The notes under the pieces were generated by a model. That model saw only the letters and a program-made list of their open reading frames with translations, was not told the origin of the DNA and did no database searches. Positions 54,554-64,000 of a stretch of DNA of 64,000 nucleotides are shown piece by piece (position 1 is the first letter of the stretch; every line of letters starts with the position of its first letter). Both the position numbers and the translations under genes were made by a program. Source of the DNA: Zygnema cylindricum (taxonomy: Eukaryota; Streptophyta; Zygnematophyceae; Zygnematales; Zygnemataceae); assembly GCA_037447655.1 (NCBI GenBank), contig JBBHKE010002959.1, forward strand, positions 62,001 to 126,000, written 5' to 3'.

Positions 54554-55172
54554 CTGAAAAAACACAAAAGTATAACAATAATTAGAACAATTATTACAGG
54601 AAAATACACACAAACACACACGCACACAAACTTAAATAACGAAGAAAAAACACAAAGGAAAGAAAGAGAAAGGAAAAGTGAAGCGAAAAGAATATAACTA
54701 ATTCCTCACTCTCTCAACCTTTTGTTCTACATTTTACCAAATAAAAAACATTACATCCCACACCTTCCTCTTTTTCCGCTTTTGTCATCATTTCTCGTCT
54801 CTCAATTTTTTCCCAGTTCTTCCCCGTCTTAAATCCAAAGGAAATCGTGATCACTCCTCCCCCACTTCCTTTCCATCACTCCACTTCGTTCCATTTCTTC
54901 CCCTTTGCACACTCTCACAATTTTCCCCACTCCATTCTCCCTCTCCTTCTCCCTATCCACTCCACCCCCTCTCTCTCCTTCTTCTCTCCCTCTCCCCTTC
55001 GCTCTCCCGCTCTTCACTCAACTCTCTTCCTATCCCTCCTCCCACTCTCTCCCCTCTCTATTATCTCCCTCCTCTCCCCTCCGTCCTCCCCCTCTCTCTC
55101 CCACCCTCCTCTCTTCCCTCTCTTCCCACTCCCTCCTCAACCTTTCACTTTTTGTCCCTCCTCTCTCTACCC
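54554..55172. other. 5' side of lectin gene; CT-rich tract
   Basis: A GT/CA-rich intron-like stretch lies next to the lectin exon, then about 330 bp (54,840-55,170) of nearly pure C/T on the plus strand. Plus-strand Ser/Pro/Leu frames are compositional. It could be upstream regulatory sequence or intron of the lectin gene; no exon recognised. Confidence 0.4.
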
Positions 55173-55985
55173 TTATGAGGTGGCAAAGATGCTAATTTAT
55201 ACAAACTCTTAAAGAGAGAGGTGGCTGTCTACTAAAAAATTGCTAAGTCTTAATCCCCTCTCACAACCCCTATCTACTACGGTAGGATTTAATCAAATAA
55301 CAGTACAGTACAGAAAGGTACAACCACCAATGTCCTTTGGGCATATGTATGACAAGGCCATTGAGTGGACGCGTGTCCATATTTTACTTCTCATTATGTT
55401 CCCCGGAATTCTCGTGACCAAATGTTATCTCTCTACGTGGCGCCAGGTTATGCCACGTCCAAAAACAGCCAAAGTGACCATTATCAGATCTCGGCAGAGA
55501 TATGTGCCCGTTGGATAAAAAAAACCAACATTTAATGTTAGTCGTTGAAACAAATGTCTGATTCATTTGTTTCGTGCAGGATTATGTTCGCACTATATAT
55601 TAACTAGTTCTATGTCCCATCATTCGTAATTACGTTAATTGGATTAAAGATCATAACACAGTTTAAGTAATTATTACACCCTTTGTAATTTAACGAACTC
55701 CTACGACAGACCGGTTAGATCTGACGACTATGCTTTGCTCCGCCGGTCGGAGGTTCGAGTCTTGCCGGACTTAACCTTTTGTTGAGAGTGACTTATGTCA
55801 CTCTTTTGTCCTGCATATGGAGCTGAGGCATCCATGGCTCCAATACTCTCTCTCTTCTTCAGTGTCTACAACAAGTATGGGGGATAGAGGGAAGAGGTGG
55901 AGACAGACTACCTGCGCTTTTCCTTTCTTTATCTACTAAGCTATTTGGATCTAGAAAATACTCCATAAATCTAGTGATTTCAACA
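55173..55985 (-). repeat. 3' LTR of D2, truncated
   Basis: On the minus strand it starts TGTTGAAATCACTAG after the purine-rich AAAATAAGAGGAG. It includes the GAGTGAC(n4)GTCACTC palindrome (55,786), the tRNA-like segment and a G-box-related CGCCACGTAG. It stops at a CT-rich junction. Confidence 0.9.
55685..55775 (+). other. tRNA-like segment in D2 LTR
   Basis: Plus strand: GACCGGTTAGATCTGACGAC and GGTCGGAGGTTCGAGTCTTG. B-box at 55,752. Antisense to the LTR, as in the other family-3 LTRs. Confidence 0.5.
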
Positions 55986-56049
55986 CTCCTCTTATTTTCT
56001 AGTCTAATTTTAACTTCTCTTTCAATCCACATTTTACCCTACAATATTT

Positions 56050-56634
56050 TAACCTGGGAGAGGGCACACGTTTGGTCATCATGTCAGCCACCATTTCTTC
56101 ATCTGACCTATACACAAGATTCACAATTATATTTTCAACTTTTTCCCTCACGAAGCTCAATCTTATGTCCATATGTTTCGCTTTGAAATGATGTTTTGGA
56201 TTGGCTCCAATTGGAATGGCAACTTGATTATCACAAAAGACTTAATGCACTCCCTCCTTCATATACCCAAGTTCTTGCAACAAAGACTTGACCCACATCA
56301 ACTCTTTCACAGTAGAACAAGAGGCCATATACTCAGCCTCCATAGTAGACTGAGCAACCACCTTTTGTTACTTTCTCCTCCAACAGCAAGCACCTTCCCT
56401 CACATACAAAACATACCCACAAGTGCATCTTCCAATAGGTGCATCCCCATAGTTGGCATCACTCCAAGTAGTGATATCAGTGTGCTCTCCTCCCACATGC
56501 AACCATAACTCTCTGGTTCCCACCATATATCTCATTACTCTCTTGGCTGCCTCCGAGTCTCTCTTCCTAGGATCATTAAGACTCCTACTGAGTACTCCAA
56601 TTGCTGGCACTATGTTTGGCCTGGTACTGTTCAT
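56050..56634 (-). pseudogene. Element D2: RNase H
   Basis: Contains MNSTRPNIVPAIGVLSRSL, KRVMRYMVGTREL, TTWSDANYGDAPIGRC and GACCWRRK, then degenerate sequence with EAEYMASC-like and MVADMMTK-like traces. It is the RNase H domain that removes the RNA template. Confidence 0.88.
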
Positions 56635-57859
56635 AAATTATATTTGACTTCCTACAACATGCCTGTAAGGGATATATATCAAAAACTCTTTCTTTTCTGG
56701 ACTAATTTGATCATCTAAGATTATCATTCCTCCTTCTACACTTCCATCACTTTCTTTCTTCATGTCCATGGGAGTGGTAGAAGCGTTTTCCATTTCTATC
56801 TAGAATTTCTCAAGCATATTACCTATTGCTTCTTTTTGAGTAAGTCTAATGATCCTTTTCCCCCTATCTCTCTCTATTTGGATTCAAAAAATAAACCTTG
56901 CCTTGCCTAAAACCTTCATGTCAAATTTGCTCCTAAGATTTTTCTTTAATTTATTGATCTTTTCCAAAGACTTAATTAACACCTCTAGATCATCCACATA
57001 AATTGGAATAAAAATCACACCATTCTCATCTTCAAACATATAGATAGAATGGTCAGAGCTGATCTGGATATATCCCATAACGGTGAGAAACTCATCTAGT
57101 TTCTTATTCCACTGTCGTGGAGCCTGCTTTAGTCCATATAAGGACTTTATGAGCCTCCACACTTTGCTTTATTTTCCTTCCTCCACGAACCTTTGTGGTT
57201 TCCGCATAAAAACTTCTTCCTCTGACTCACCATTGAGAAAGGCGGTCTTAATATCCATCTGGTGTATTTCCATGTTTTTTGCTGCTGCTAGACTGAGGAG
57301 AATCCTTTCTAATAGGAACCGAACAACTGGAGCAAAAGTCTTCTCATAGTCAATCCCCTCATTTTGGGTGAACCCCTTTGCTACCAACCGAGCCTTATAT
57401 CTTTCAATGGTATTATCTGGGTTCAATTTTAGTTTAAACACCCATTTACAACCAATCGGTTTTTTCTGTCCGGGGAGAGTCTGCTAGTTCTGAAGATTTT
57501 TTTTCCATGATGTAGGCTATCGTATTATTTATGGCTCTAATCCATCTGTCTTTCTCCGAACTCTTCACTACCTCTGAGTATGACTGAGGCTCATCTTTGT
57601 GAGATAGCTTAGTTACCTTATGAGCGGCCTGTTTTTCTTGTATCCTTTTGTTGTTCCTTCTTCCTCCCTCAAACTCTGAAGTTGGAATAGAGGGAAGTCT
57701 TCGATTTCTCATTACTATCTCATTGGCTCCCCTATCCATGGAAGCCGGTTCCGGTTCCTCCTCTAGTGTCTCCTCGAAGTCCATAAGAATATGTGAGGTT
57801 TCAAGTAGATCGCCTTTATTTTGGATCTCCCTTGAATCTGCAATCACTCTTTCACTCAC
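56635..57859 (-). pseudogene. Element D2: linker and reverse transcriptase
   Basis: Linker SERVIADSREIQNKG and GGRRNNKRIQEK; pre-RT SYSEVVKSSEKDRWIRAI; RT blocks [59 protein letters not shown] and an intact YVDD. A frameshift near 57,445 and a stop near 57,168 and after ARFIF (56,884) break it. Confidence 0.9.
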
Positions 57860-58078
57860 GTCCCTTTTGAGAAAAAATGAGTTCTCCTCATTTTCGGATT
57901 CAAAACTGATTCTTATCTTTTTGGTATATTTGAAGGGGCCAAATGACTACCCTTCATCCATGGCAACGTGGTGTTTCACCAAAATGATATCTTGCTTTGC
58001 TAAGTCATAGTCTCTATATCCCTTGACATCCTTATCATATCCTACAAAGTATCCGGGTTTTCCCTTATAATATAGTTT

Positions 58079-59210
58079 CTAGTGTTTCCTATCCGTATCA
58101 AGACTGTAAAATTGGCTACCCAATACTTTGAGGTGAGAAATATTTCGTTTTGTTGCATCCCATCTCTCATAAGGTGTCATTCCTTTTAGGGCTGAGGTAA
58201 GGAATCTATTCTTTATGTAGTTGGTCAGAGTCCATGGCTTCTGCCCAAAATCTCTTTCTATTTTCATGTCAGCCAACATACTGCATACACTATCTCCTAC
58301 TGTTCTATTCAACCTCTCAGCTACCCCATTTTGTTTCGGGTTATTTGGTAAAGATTTTGGTACTGAAATCCCTCATCTCGTTAGTATTCCTCAAATTGGA
58401 TAGAGGTATATTCTCCCCTATTATCACTTCTAATTTTCTTAATGGGGGTTCCATGCAACTTCTCACTCCAGGCTTTATATTCTTTGAAGTAAGTTGGTGT
58501 TTCATAATTTGTTTTTAGGAAGTAGACTCTAAAGTATCTAGACCATTCCTCAGTAATTGTCAACATAAACCACTTCCCTCTGACCGAAGGTATTTTTGCA
58601 GGTCCACAGATATCTGTGTGGACCAGATCTAGTACTTTCTCACACCTATATATGGCAGCTTTGGGAAAGGGAAGTCTGTGAGCCTTACCTTGAGCACAAC
58701 CACTACAATCATCCACCATTTAATTATCCCCAAACTGAATGCCTTCTACTACACCAAGCTTTTTCATTTCCCTGAGCCTATCAAAATGCACATGCCCCAA
58801 CCGCTTATGCCAAATCATCAACTTTGGAACACCAACATAGTAAGCATTCTTCTTTTCATTACTCAGGTTAGGCCTAAACATTCCCTTGCTACCTTTATCT
58901 GCTGTGAAGTAGACTTCATCCCCATACTTAGCTGTAAAGACTCCCTTTCTATTAAAGGTTTCAAACTCTTTATCATCTAACACAGACGTAGAGACAAGAT
59001 TTTTACTCACTGAGGAATATACAGTACATCTGAGAAGGTGAGAATAGAAGTCTTACCCTCCACTAAGACTTTCAATTCTACCGACCCCACTAGATTTGTC
59101 GTAACCACTCTCCCATCCCCATAATCTATCTTTGCAGTAGGGATCTTTCTTAGCTTAGTAAATAGGTGCTTATCACGACACATATGAATGGATGCACCTG
59201 AGTCAATCAT
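58079..59210 (-). pseudogene. Element D2: protease and integrase
   Basis: Protease MIDSGASIHMCRDKH; pre-integrase MIWHKRLGHVHFDRL; DCSGCAQGKAHRLPFPK; LVHTDICGPA, RSDNRGEYTS and NGVAERLNRTV give an apparently complete D-D-E triad across frames. FGQKPWTLTNYIKNRFLT replaces the usual FWAEA. Stops near 58,380 and 58,720 interrupt it. Confidence 0.9.
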
Positions 59211-59242
59211 CCATCATTCATGTGGAGATTCCCAAATTGCTC

Positions 59243-60395
59243 CTAGAGCACACTTTTGTTTTTGAGTGATCTCCTTGCTCCAAGAGCACACCTCTGTTTG
59301 CGAGGGATCTCCTTCTCTTTCAGACTTTGGTCAAGAAGAAGCTCCCTATCCTCCTCCTTAAAGAACTCGTCTCCGTCTCTCCTTTCACTTTTGTAACCAG
59401 AACTGCCTTCTTTTTTCCTCTGGAAGAACCCCCTCCACGGTTCTCTCAAAGCCAGAGCTTCGACAGCTTGACACAATCTGCTATGAAGTGTCCTGACTTT
59501 TTTCAAAAGTTACAAAGACCCTTTGGGGGCCTCAGTCCTCCTTACAGATCTCTCTCTCCTTTGTATGGTTTCTTCGGATACTTCCCCCACCGGTTTGCTC
59601 CTTCACCTAGAGCTTGGATGCTCTTTCCCCCTCTCTTAATCTCAATTGTGTTCTCCTGCATAAGAATCATCCGGACCTTTGTTTTCCACTTCCATGAACA
59701 GTAAATCATTTCCTATACTAAGTACACTATTTTTTCATACTCGTCGGGTAACTTCATGATGAGAGTGTTAACTTTCATATTTATTGTACCTGTCCACCAA
59801 GCACTCTTCGTCTACATATAGAAACAAGTGAGATCATTGTAGTAGTCTAACATCTTTCCCCCTTTGTAAGTATAATTTCCTAACATTTGCTCGGCCAACT
59901 GTAGCTCCTAACTAGCATTAGCTCTATAGATTTCCACCAAACTCACCCATAACTACTCGGCCTTGTAAATGTGAAGGTGGGGGGTTACGAAAGCCTGAGT
60001 GAGGTGTCTTAGAATGAAGTTTTTGGCAACCATGTTGGTGTCTTCCCACGTTTGGGTATTGTTCTCCGCGGTATTCACGGCCGCCCCTGTGGTTGCCGTG
60101 GCAATAGGAGCAATAAGAGTAAGAGGTGTTTCCTTCTCTTTCCCCTTTTCGGACACACCGTTGTCCCTATCATCTGCCTCCTCTGCTGCAGCAGATGTTG
60201 CTGCAGAAAATCTTATTCCACCAAACCTTGGTGGTGTTCCTTGAGGTGGACGTTTCACTTGTCCACTGACAATACCCAGTATCGTTTTTTGCACAAAGCC
60301 CCTGTCACCATGGCTTCCCAATAGATGAACCTAGATCCATTGAAGATGGGCACCCTAGAGGGTGGGCCCATAACCTGCAATTCTGTGTTCGCCAT
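59243..60395 (-). pseudogene. Element D2: gag
   Basis: The start ATG in the LTR opens MANTELQVMGPPSR, crossing the LTR end and the primer site. It continues with IYWEAMVTGALCK-like sequence in a shifted frame, GIVSGQVKRPPQGTPPRFGG, an acidic linker and, near 59,480-59,515, the zinc knuckle CNF-stop-KKSGHFIADC. Frame breaks near 60,300, 59,950 and 59,510. Confidence 0.85.
60361..60375 (-). other. Primer-binding site of D2 (best match to initiator tRNA-Met half)
   Basis: On the minus strand GGTTATGGGCCCACC follows AATTGCA exactly. It is complementary over 15 nt to GGUGGGCCCAUAACC, the anticodon stem-loop region of plant-type initiator tRNA-Met (13 nt for the animal-type sequence). Confidence 0.85.
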
Positions 60396-60647
60396 TGAAC
60401 TTCAGAATTGAGGAAGCCTCTAGGTAGTTTTTAACTAAACCATTTTCAACCACAACCACTGCTGCCGAAGCAGACAAGTTCACAATCTAACTTCACCCTT
60501 GTGCAGTGTGGACTCCTTTGAGTATGTAGCAAAAAAAATCACTGAAAACGGCCATACAACCGAAATGTTATGAGGTGGCAAAGATGCAAATTTATACGAA
60601 CTCCCACAGAGGGAGGTGGCTGTCTAATAAAAAATAGCTGTCCAAAT
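60376..60647 (-). repeat. 5' LTR of D2, partial
   Basis: The last ~270 bp of a family-3 LTR on the minus strand, containing GCAAATTTATACGAACTCCC near the promoter side. It is cut at 60,647 by the TG of element F. Confidence 0.88.
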
Positions 60648-61703
60648 TGTAGAAATTAATGATGATTTTTAGTATGTTCTAAGTCTAAAATAAAATGCTG
60701 GAAAGAAGGCGAGGCAGTGTGCCTCTAACTCCTCTTTTCAGCCCCCACACTTGTCCCAGTCACTTAAGGTTTAAGAGAGGAAGCCAGAGCCATGGCTGCC
60801 TATGGCGCTAAGAGATAGAGAGATAGGTGGTAGATTTTGGTAGATTTACCAAAGTGTACTTGACTGACCCAAGATTTGATTCTGGTACCTGCCGTGTGTG
60901 AGGTCTAGCAGTAGCCGGTAGCTTTATCCTATTAGTCTACGATTGGTGCTAATACATATGGGGTTTCATAATAACTTAACCAATTTTACGTACACAAGTT
61001 CGTTTTATGGCGTGAACAATTTTTCAGGCATAAACACAGTTTTGTATAGTATGGCGTAAGGTGATCCCACGAAATGAATATCGCACATTTGTTTCAACCA
61101 CGATACAAATACCACAGAATTAATTTCAACGACTTTAATTAATTACTGATCTAGATCGAACAGCCGTGATAGATGCTGAGATCGCGGAATGGATGCTTTG
61201 GCGGTTTACACTCATCGCCACATAAAATGACACGTGGCACAATCATATCGGCCTGCAGCATCTTCGGAGAATATGGGATCATATCCGGATATGGCAGGTG
61301 TTAAAATTTTGGCCATGCCGTAGAATGGTAGTACAGAAAGTACATCGGCACCTTTACTTATTTGTACGAAAGAGTAATCTAATTGGTCCATACTCAAGTA
61401 GTATACGATTTAGAGAGGGATCTAGGATTTAGAAAATTTGGTAGGTAGACCCCTCTCTTCGGAGAGCTCCTGTAAAAAAGGTCAACTTTGACTTTTCATA
61501 ACGTACTGCAGATAGGAGCAAATTCAAAGATTCTTTTCGCTATAGACACACGGAAGTCTTGTCATCACAAGGTTGAAGTTGGTCTGAGTTTTTATCTGTC
61601 ATGGTGGCTGTTATTCTTGTGGAAACTCAAAGGGGTCAGGGTAATATTAGAGGCTTTGAGTGAGCTACCAACTTTGAGGGCCAATAGAGGTCTCAGAGTT
61701 TCA
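60648..61703 (+). repeat. 5' LTR of element F
   Basis: Starts TGTAGAAATTAATG and ends AGAGTTTCA. It matches the solo LTR at 13,343-14,509, including TTGATTCTGGTACCTGC and the GACACGTGGCAC G-box region (about 61,230) and a CTCTCTTCGGAGAG inverted repeat near 61,452. The family-3 start codon position (20 nt from the LTR end) reads ATA here instead of ATG. Confidence 0.9.
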
Positions 61704-61718
61704 GATTATGGGCCCACC
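61704..61718 (+). other. Primer-binding site of F
   Basis: GATTATGGGCCCACC, one transition from the D2 site, directly after TTTCA. Its internal ATG is the first available Met for gag in this copy. Confidence 0.8.
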
Positions 61719-62830
61719 TTCTAGGGTACCCTTATTTAATGGAGCAGGCTTCATATATTGGGAAAGTATGATGACAGGAGCTCTATGCGAGAAAAGGTTT
61801 TGGAGGATAGTGAGTGGACGAGTGGGGCGTCCATCAAGTGTTGGAATCCCTCTAGGGTTTAGAGGAAGGAGATACACCTCGAAAGAAGATCCATCTTTAC
61901 CGGAGGAGACAAAGGAAAGGGAGATGGTGGACAAATAAAAGGATAAGGAGACAACCTCACCAATAACAACTAGTTCGACATTCATTTCACCTATTCCGAG
62001 GAACGAGAAGAATGATACACATACTTGGGACTTTAACAATATGGCGCCAAAACACTTAATCCTCCGCTTTCTTACTCAAGGGCTTGCATCTTCTCATTTG
62101 TAGGTAAAAAAGGCATCCGATATTTGGATGGATCTCGTAGAAATGTACCGAAGTAGTACGATTCAGTAACAATAGTTGGCTTATCAAAAAATTAAGGAGT
62201 ATGTATATAAAAGGGGGAAGATGTTGGATTTTTGCAATCAGCTTGCTACACTTTTCATGGAGCTAGAGAGTGCTGGAAAAGAATTTAGTGAAATTGAAAA
62301 GGATAATTGTTTGCTAATGAAGTTACTCGATGAGTTTGAGAACATAGTCAACCGTGTCTAGGACTTGCTGGACTCAGGGTGGATATGGAACTTTGTGGTA
62401 AGAATGATTTTCCTTTGAGAGAATACGATTGAGATCCGATGGGGAGGAAAGAGTGGGCAAGCCTTGGCACTTGGGACCGATTAGAGAAACAGTGATTCCA
62501 GGAAAACAGGTTGGAAATTATCGAGGGTAGGGGCAGAAAAACCAGACCGAGGAGTTGGGACCAAGGAATCCTAAGGGTTTGTGCCATTTTTGTAAGAAAC
62601 CCGGGCACCATATGGCTGAATGCACTAAGTTAACCGAGCTGCACTTAAAGGAGGGGCAGACCGGTGGACCCCCGAGAGGAAAGAAAAAGGCTCTTGTGAC
62701 ACAAGTACATGAGGCGTAATTAGAAGACGAGGACGATGAACTCCTATTGGATGAGGAGTTGGAAGCAAAAAACGAGGTCGAAATTCCACGAAAGCAGAAA
62801 TGTGCTTTCAGTGGATTGAATGGTGGAGCA
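61708..62830 (+). pseudogene. Element F: gag
   Basis: MGPPSRVPLFNGAGFIYWES, MMTGALCEKRFWRIVSGRVG, then a TAA near 61,936; further blocks KRGKMLDFCNQLATLFMEL and the zinc knuckle CHFCKKPGHHMAEC near 62,589. Stops near 62,101, 62,166, 62,359 and 62,717 break the frame. Confidence 0.88.
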
Positions 62831-63201
62831 GGCTGGATTGTTGACTGAGGTGCATCTATGCACATGTGTAAAGATAAACACCTTTTCACTAAGATAAGAA
62901 AGATTACCACCGTAAACATAGAGTACGGGGATTCGAGGATAGTCACTACTACTCTTGTAGGATCGGTAGATCTGAAAGTGTTAGTAGATGGAAAGACATC
63001 AATAGTTACATTCTCCGATGTATTGTTTATTCTGGAGCTGGAAAAAAACCACATCTCTACGTCTGTATTAGATGATAAGGGTTTTGATACTAGCACTTGG
63101 AAAGGAGTCTTTACTGCTAATTTTGAGGAGAAAGTCTATTTCACTGCTGAAAAAGGTAGGCAAGGGATGTTTAGGCTGATTTTAAGCAAAGAAAAGGAGT
63201 A
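62831..63201 (+). pseudogene. Element F: protease
   Basis: WIVD, then TGA (62,846-62,848), then GASMHMCKDKHLFTK: the Ser of the catalytic D-S-G is replaced by a stop (TCA to TGA). IEYGDSRIVTTTLVGSVDLK and DDKGFDTSTWKGVF follow in frame. Confidence 0.88.
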
Positions 63202-63229
63202 ACTTTATTATGCTGGTGTTTATGATATA

Positions 63230-63997
63230 ATGTTGTGGCATAAGATGCTTGGGCATGTGAATCTAGATAAGTTAAGAGAGATGAAAAAGATGGGAGTGGT
63301 GGGAGGAATTCAGTTCGGTGAAAGTGAGAATCTAAATGATTGTAGTGGATGTGCTCTCGGTAAAGCACAGAGGTTACCCTTCCCAAAAACTGCCACCTAT
63401 AAAAGAGAAAAGATTATAGATTTAAAACACATAGATATTTGTGGGCCAGCTAGAGTGCCATCACCCGGTGGGAAGAGATTTATGATGACTATCACTGATG
63501 ATTGGTATTGGTATTCCAAGGTGTATTTTTTGAAAAGTAAGTCAGAAGCTCATGAATGTTTTGGACAATATAAAGCATGGAGCGAAAAACTCCATGAAAC
63601 CGGAATCAAGAGAGTAAGGAGTGACAATGGTGGGGAATATACTTCTAACCAGTTTGAGGATTTTATGAGGGAAGATGGAGTCCAACACCAAAAGACATTT
63701 CCAAAAAACCCTGAACAGAATGGGGTAGCTGAAAGGTTAAATAGAACACTAAGGGATAGTGCTAGAAGTATGTTATCAGATAAAAAGATAGGAAAAAGGT
63801 TTTGGGCAGAAGCAATGAACTGTGCTAATTACCTCAAAAATAGAGTTCTTACTTCAGCTATAAAAGATCAAACGCATTATAAGAGATGGATAGGCCGGAA
63901 ACCAGACATTTCTCACTTAAAGGTTATCGCTAGTCAAGTATACATTCTACACACAGATCGGTCAAATTGGAAGCTAGATCGTAAAGGAAAACCGTGA
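63230..63997 (+). CDS. Element F: integrase (intact catalytic residues)
   Basis: An uninterrupted 255-residue frame: MLWHKMLGHVNLDKL and DCSGCALGKAQRLPFPK (HHCC zinc site), KHIDICGPARVPS (Asp), VRSDNGGEYTS (Asp), NPEQNGVAERLNRTL (Glu), KRFWAEAMNCANYLKNRVLT and HLKVIASQVYILHTD. All catalytic and zinc residues are present. A TGA follows KGKP at 63,995-63,997, where family members normally continue (KPGYFVGYD), so it is a premature stop or the next codon is mutated. It is the best-preserved integrase in the window. Confidence 0.9.
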   Translation: MLWHKMLGHVNLDKLREMKKMGVVGGIQFGESENLNDCSGCALGKAQRLPFPKTATYKREKIIDLKHIDICGPARVPSPGGKRFMMTITDDWYWYSKVYFLKSKSEAHECFGQYKAWSEKLHETGIKRVRSDNGGEYTSNQFEDFMREDGVQHQKTFPKNPEQNGVAERLNRTLRDSARSMLSDKKIGKRFWAEAMNCANYLKNRVLTSAIKDQTHYKRWIGRKPDISHLKVIASQVYILHTDRSNWKLDRKGKP

Positions 63998-64000
63998 TAG

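Larger units (their letters stand above)
55173..60647 (-). mobile_element. Copia family 3, element D2
   Basis: A minus-strand element in the order 5' LTR (partial, right), primer site, gag, protease, integrase, RT, RNase H, polypurine tract, 3' LTR (partial, left). The 3' LTR lacks its last ~200 bp, and the 5' LTR is cut by element F at 60,648. It is related to D1 throughout. Stops and frameshifts in every domain. Confidence 0.92.
60648..63997 (+). mobile_element. Copia family 4, element F (runs off window end)
   Basis: 5' LTR, primer site, gag, protease and integrase in order; RT, RNase H and 3' LTR lie beyond the window. It is nested in the D2 LTR, hence younger than D2. Protein blocks are closest to family 3. 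Confidence 0.92.

Noticed and set aside
54847-55212. Pro/Ser/Leu-rich frames upstream of the lectin gene
   Set aside because: Same compositional artefact of a C/T tract; no domain, no conserved start, and one frame runs into the D2 LTR.

Overview
The window is a repeat-dominated stretch of a large eukaryotic genome. Clues to the host: GT-AG introns with pyrimidine-rich acceptors, Ty1/copia elements stacked inside one another, TTTAGGG-type (plant/algal/oomycete) telo-box motifs near 4.5 kb, primer-binding sites matching up to 15 nt of a plant-type initiator tRNA-Met anticodon arm, G-box (CACGTGGC) motifs in LTRs, and one host-like gene joining an F5/8C (fucolectin-like) domain to an SPPPP tail. 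I infer an alga, plant or stramenopile-like host but cannot name it. No rRNA, genuine tRNA gene, CRISPR array or prokaryotic operon is visible.

Layout. 1-5.4 kb: diverged dispersed repeats, a 384-bp MITE, and a repeat (R1) split by a 1.3-kb insertion. 5.5-32.7 kb: one nested stack of Ty1/copia elements. A family-1 remnant (A) shares an LTR with a second family-1 element (B, 7.85 kb to its displaced 3' LTR at 32.25-32.73 kb). B is interrupted by a solo family-2 LTR, a solo family-4 LTR, a family-2 element (C) and a family-3 element (D1); D1 is itself interrupted by an inverted family-2 element (C'). 32.7-36.9 kb: a GC-rich ~20-bp tandem array, R1 copy 2, and two further copia fragments. 36.9-49.9 kb: two copies of a DDE-type DNA transposon lying in tandem, the left with 24-bp TIRs and an internal segment inverted between GATA microsatellites, the right separated by a 10-N assembly gap. 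51.0-51.9 kb: two MITEs, one clearly a deletion derivative of that transposon. 53.4-54.6 kb: the lectin-like gene on the minus strand. 55.2-60.6 kb: minus-strand family-3 element D2; its 5' LTR is cut by a family-4 element (F) that runs off the window end.

How the parts relate. Every copia copy carries stops or frameshifts, so none looks autonomous as read. The most coherent biology is shared by all four main copia families: directly after the 5' LTR sits a primer-binding site of the GGTTATGGGCCC type, the reverse complement of the initiator tRNA-Met anticodon arm (half-tRNA priming as in Drosophila copia), and the gag start codon lies inside the LTR (20, 27 or 56 nt from its end), so gag is read through the LTR junction and the primer site. 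The DNA transposon, its inverted copy, its duplicate and its MITE form a second traceable history. The only candidate host gene is the F5/8C-SPPPP gene, broken by one in-frame TGA.
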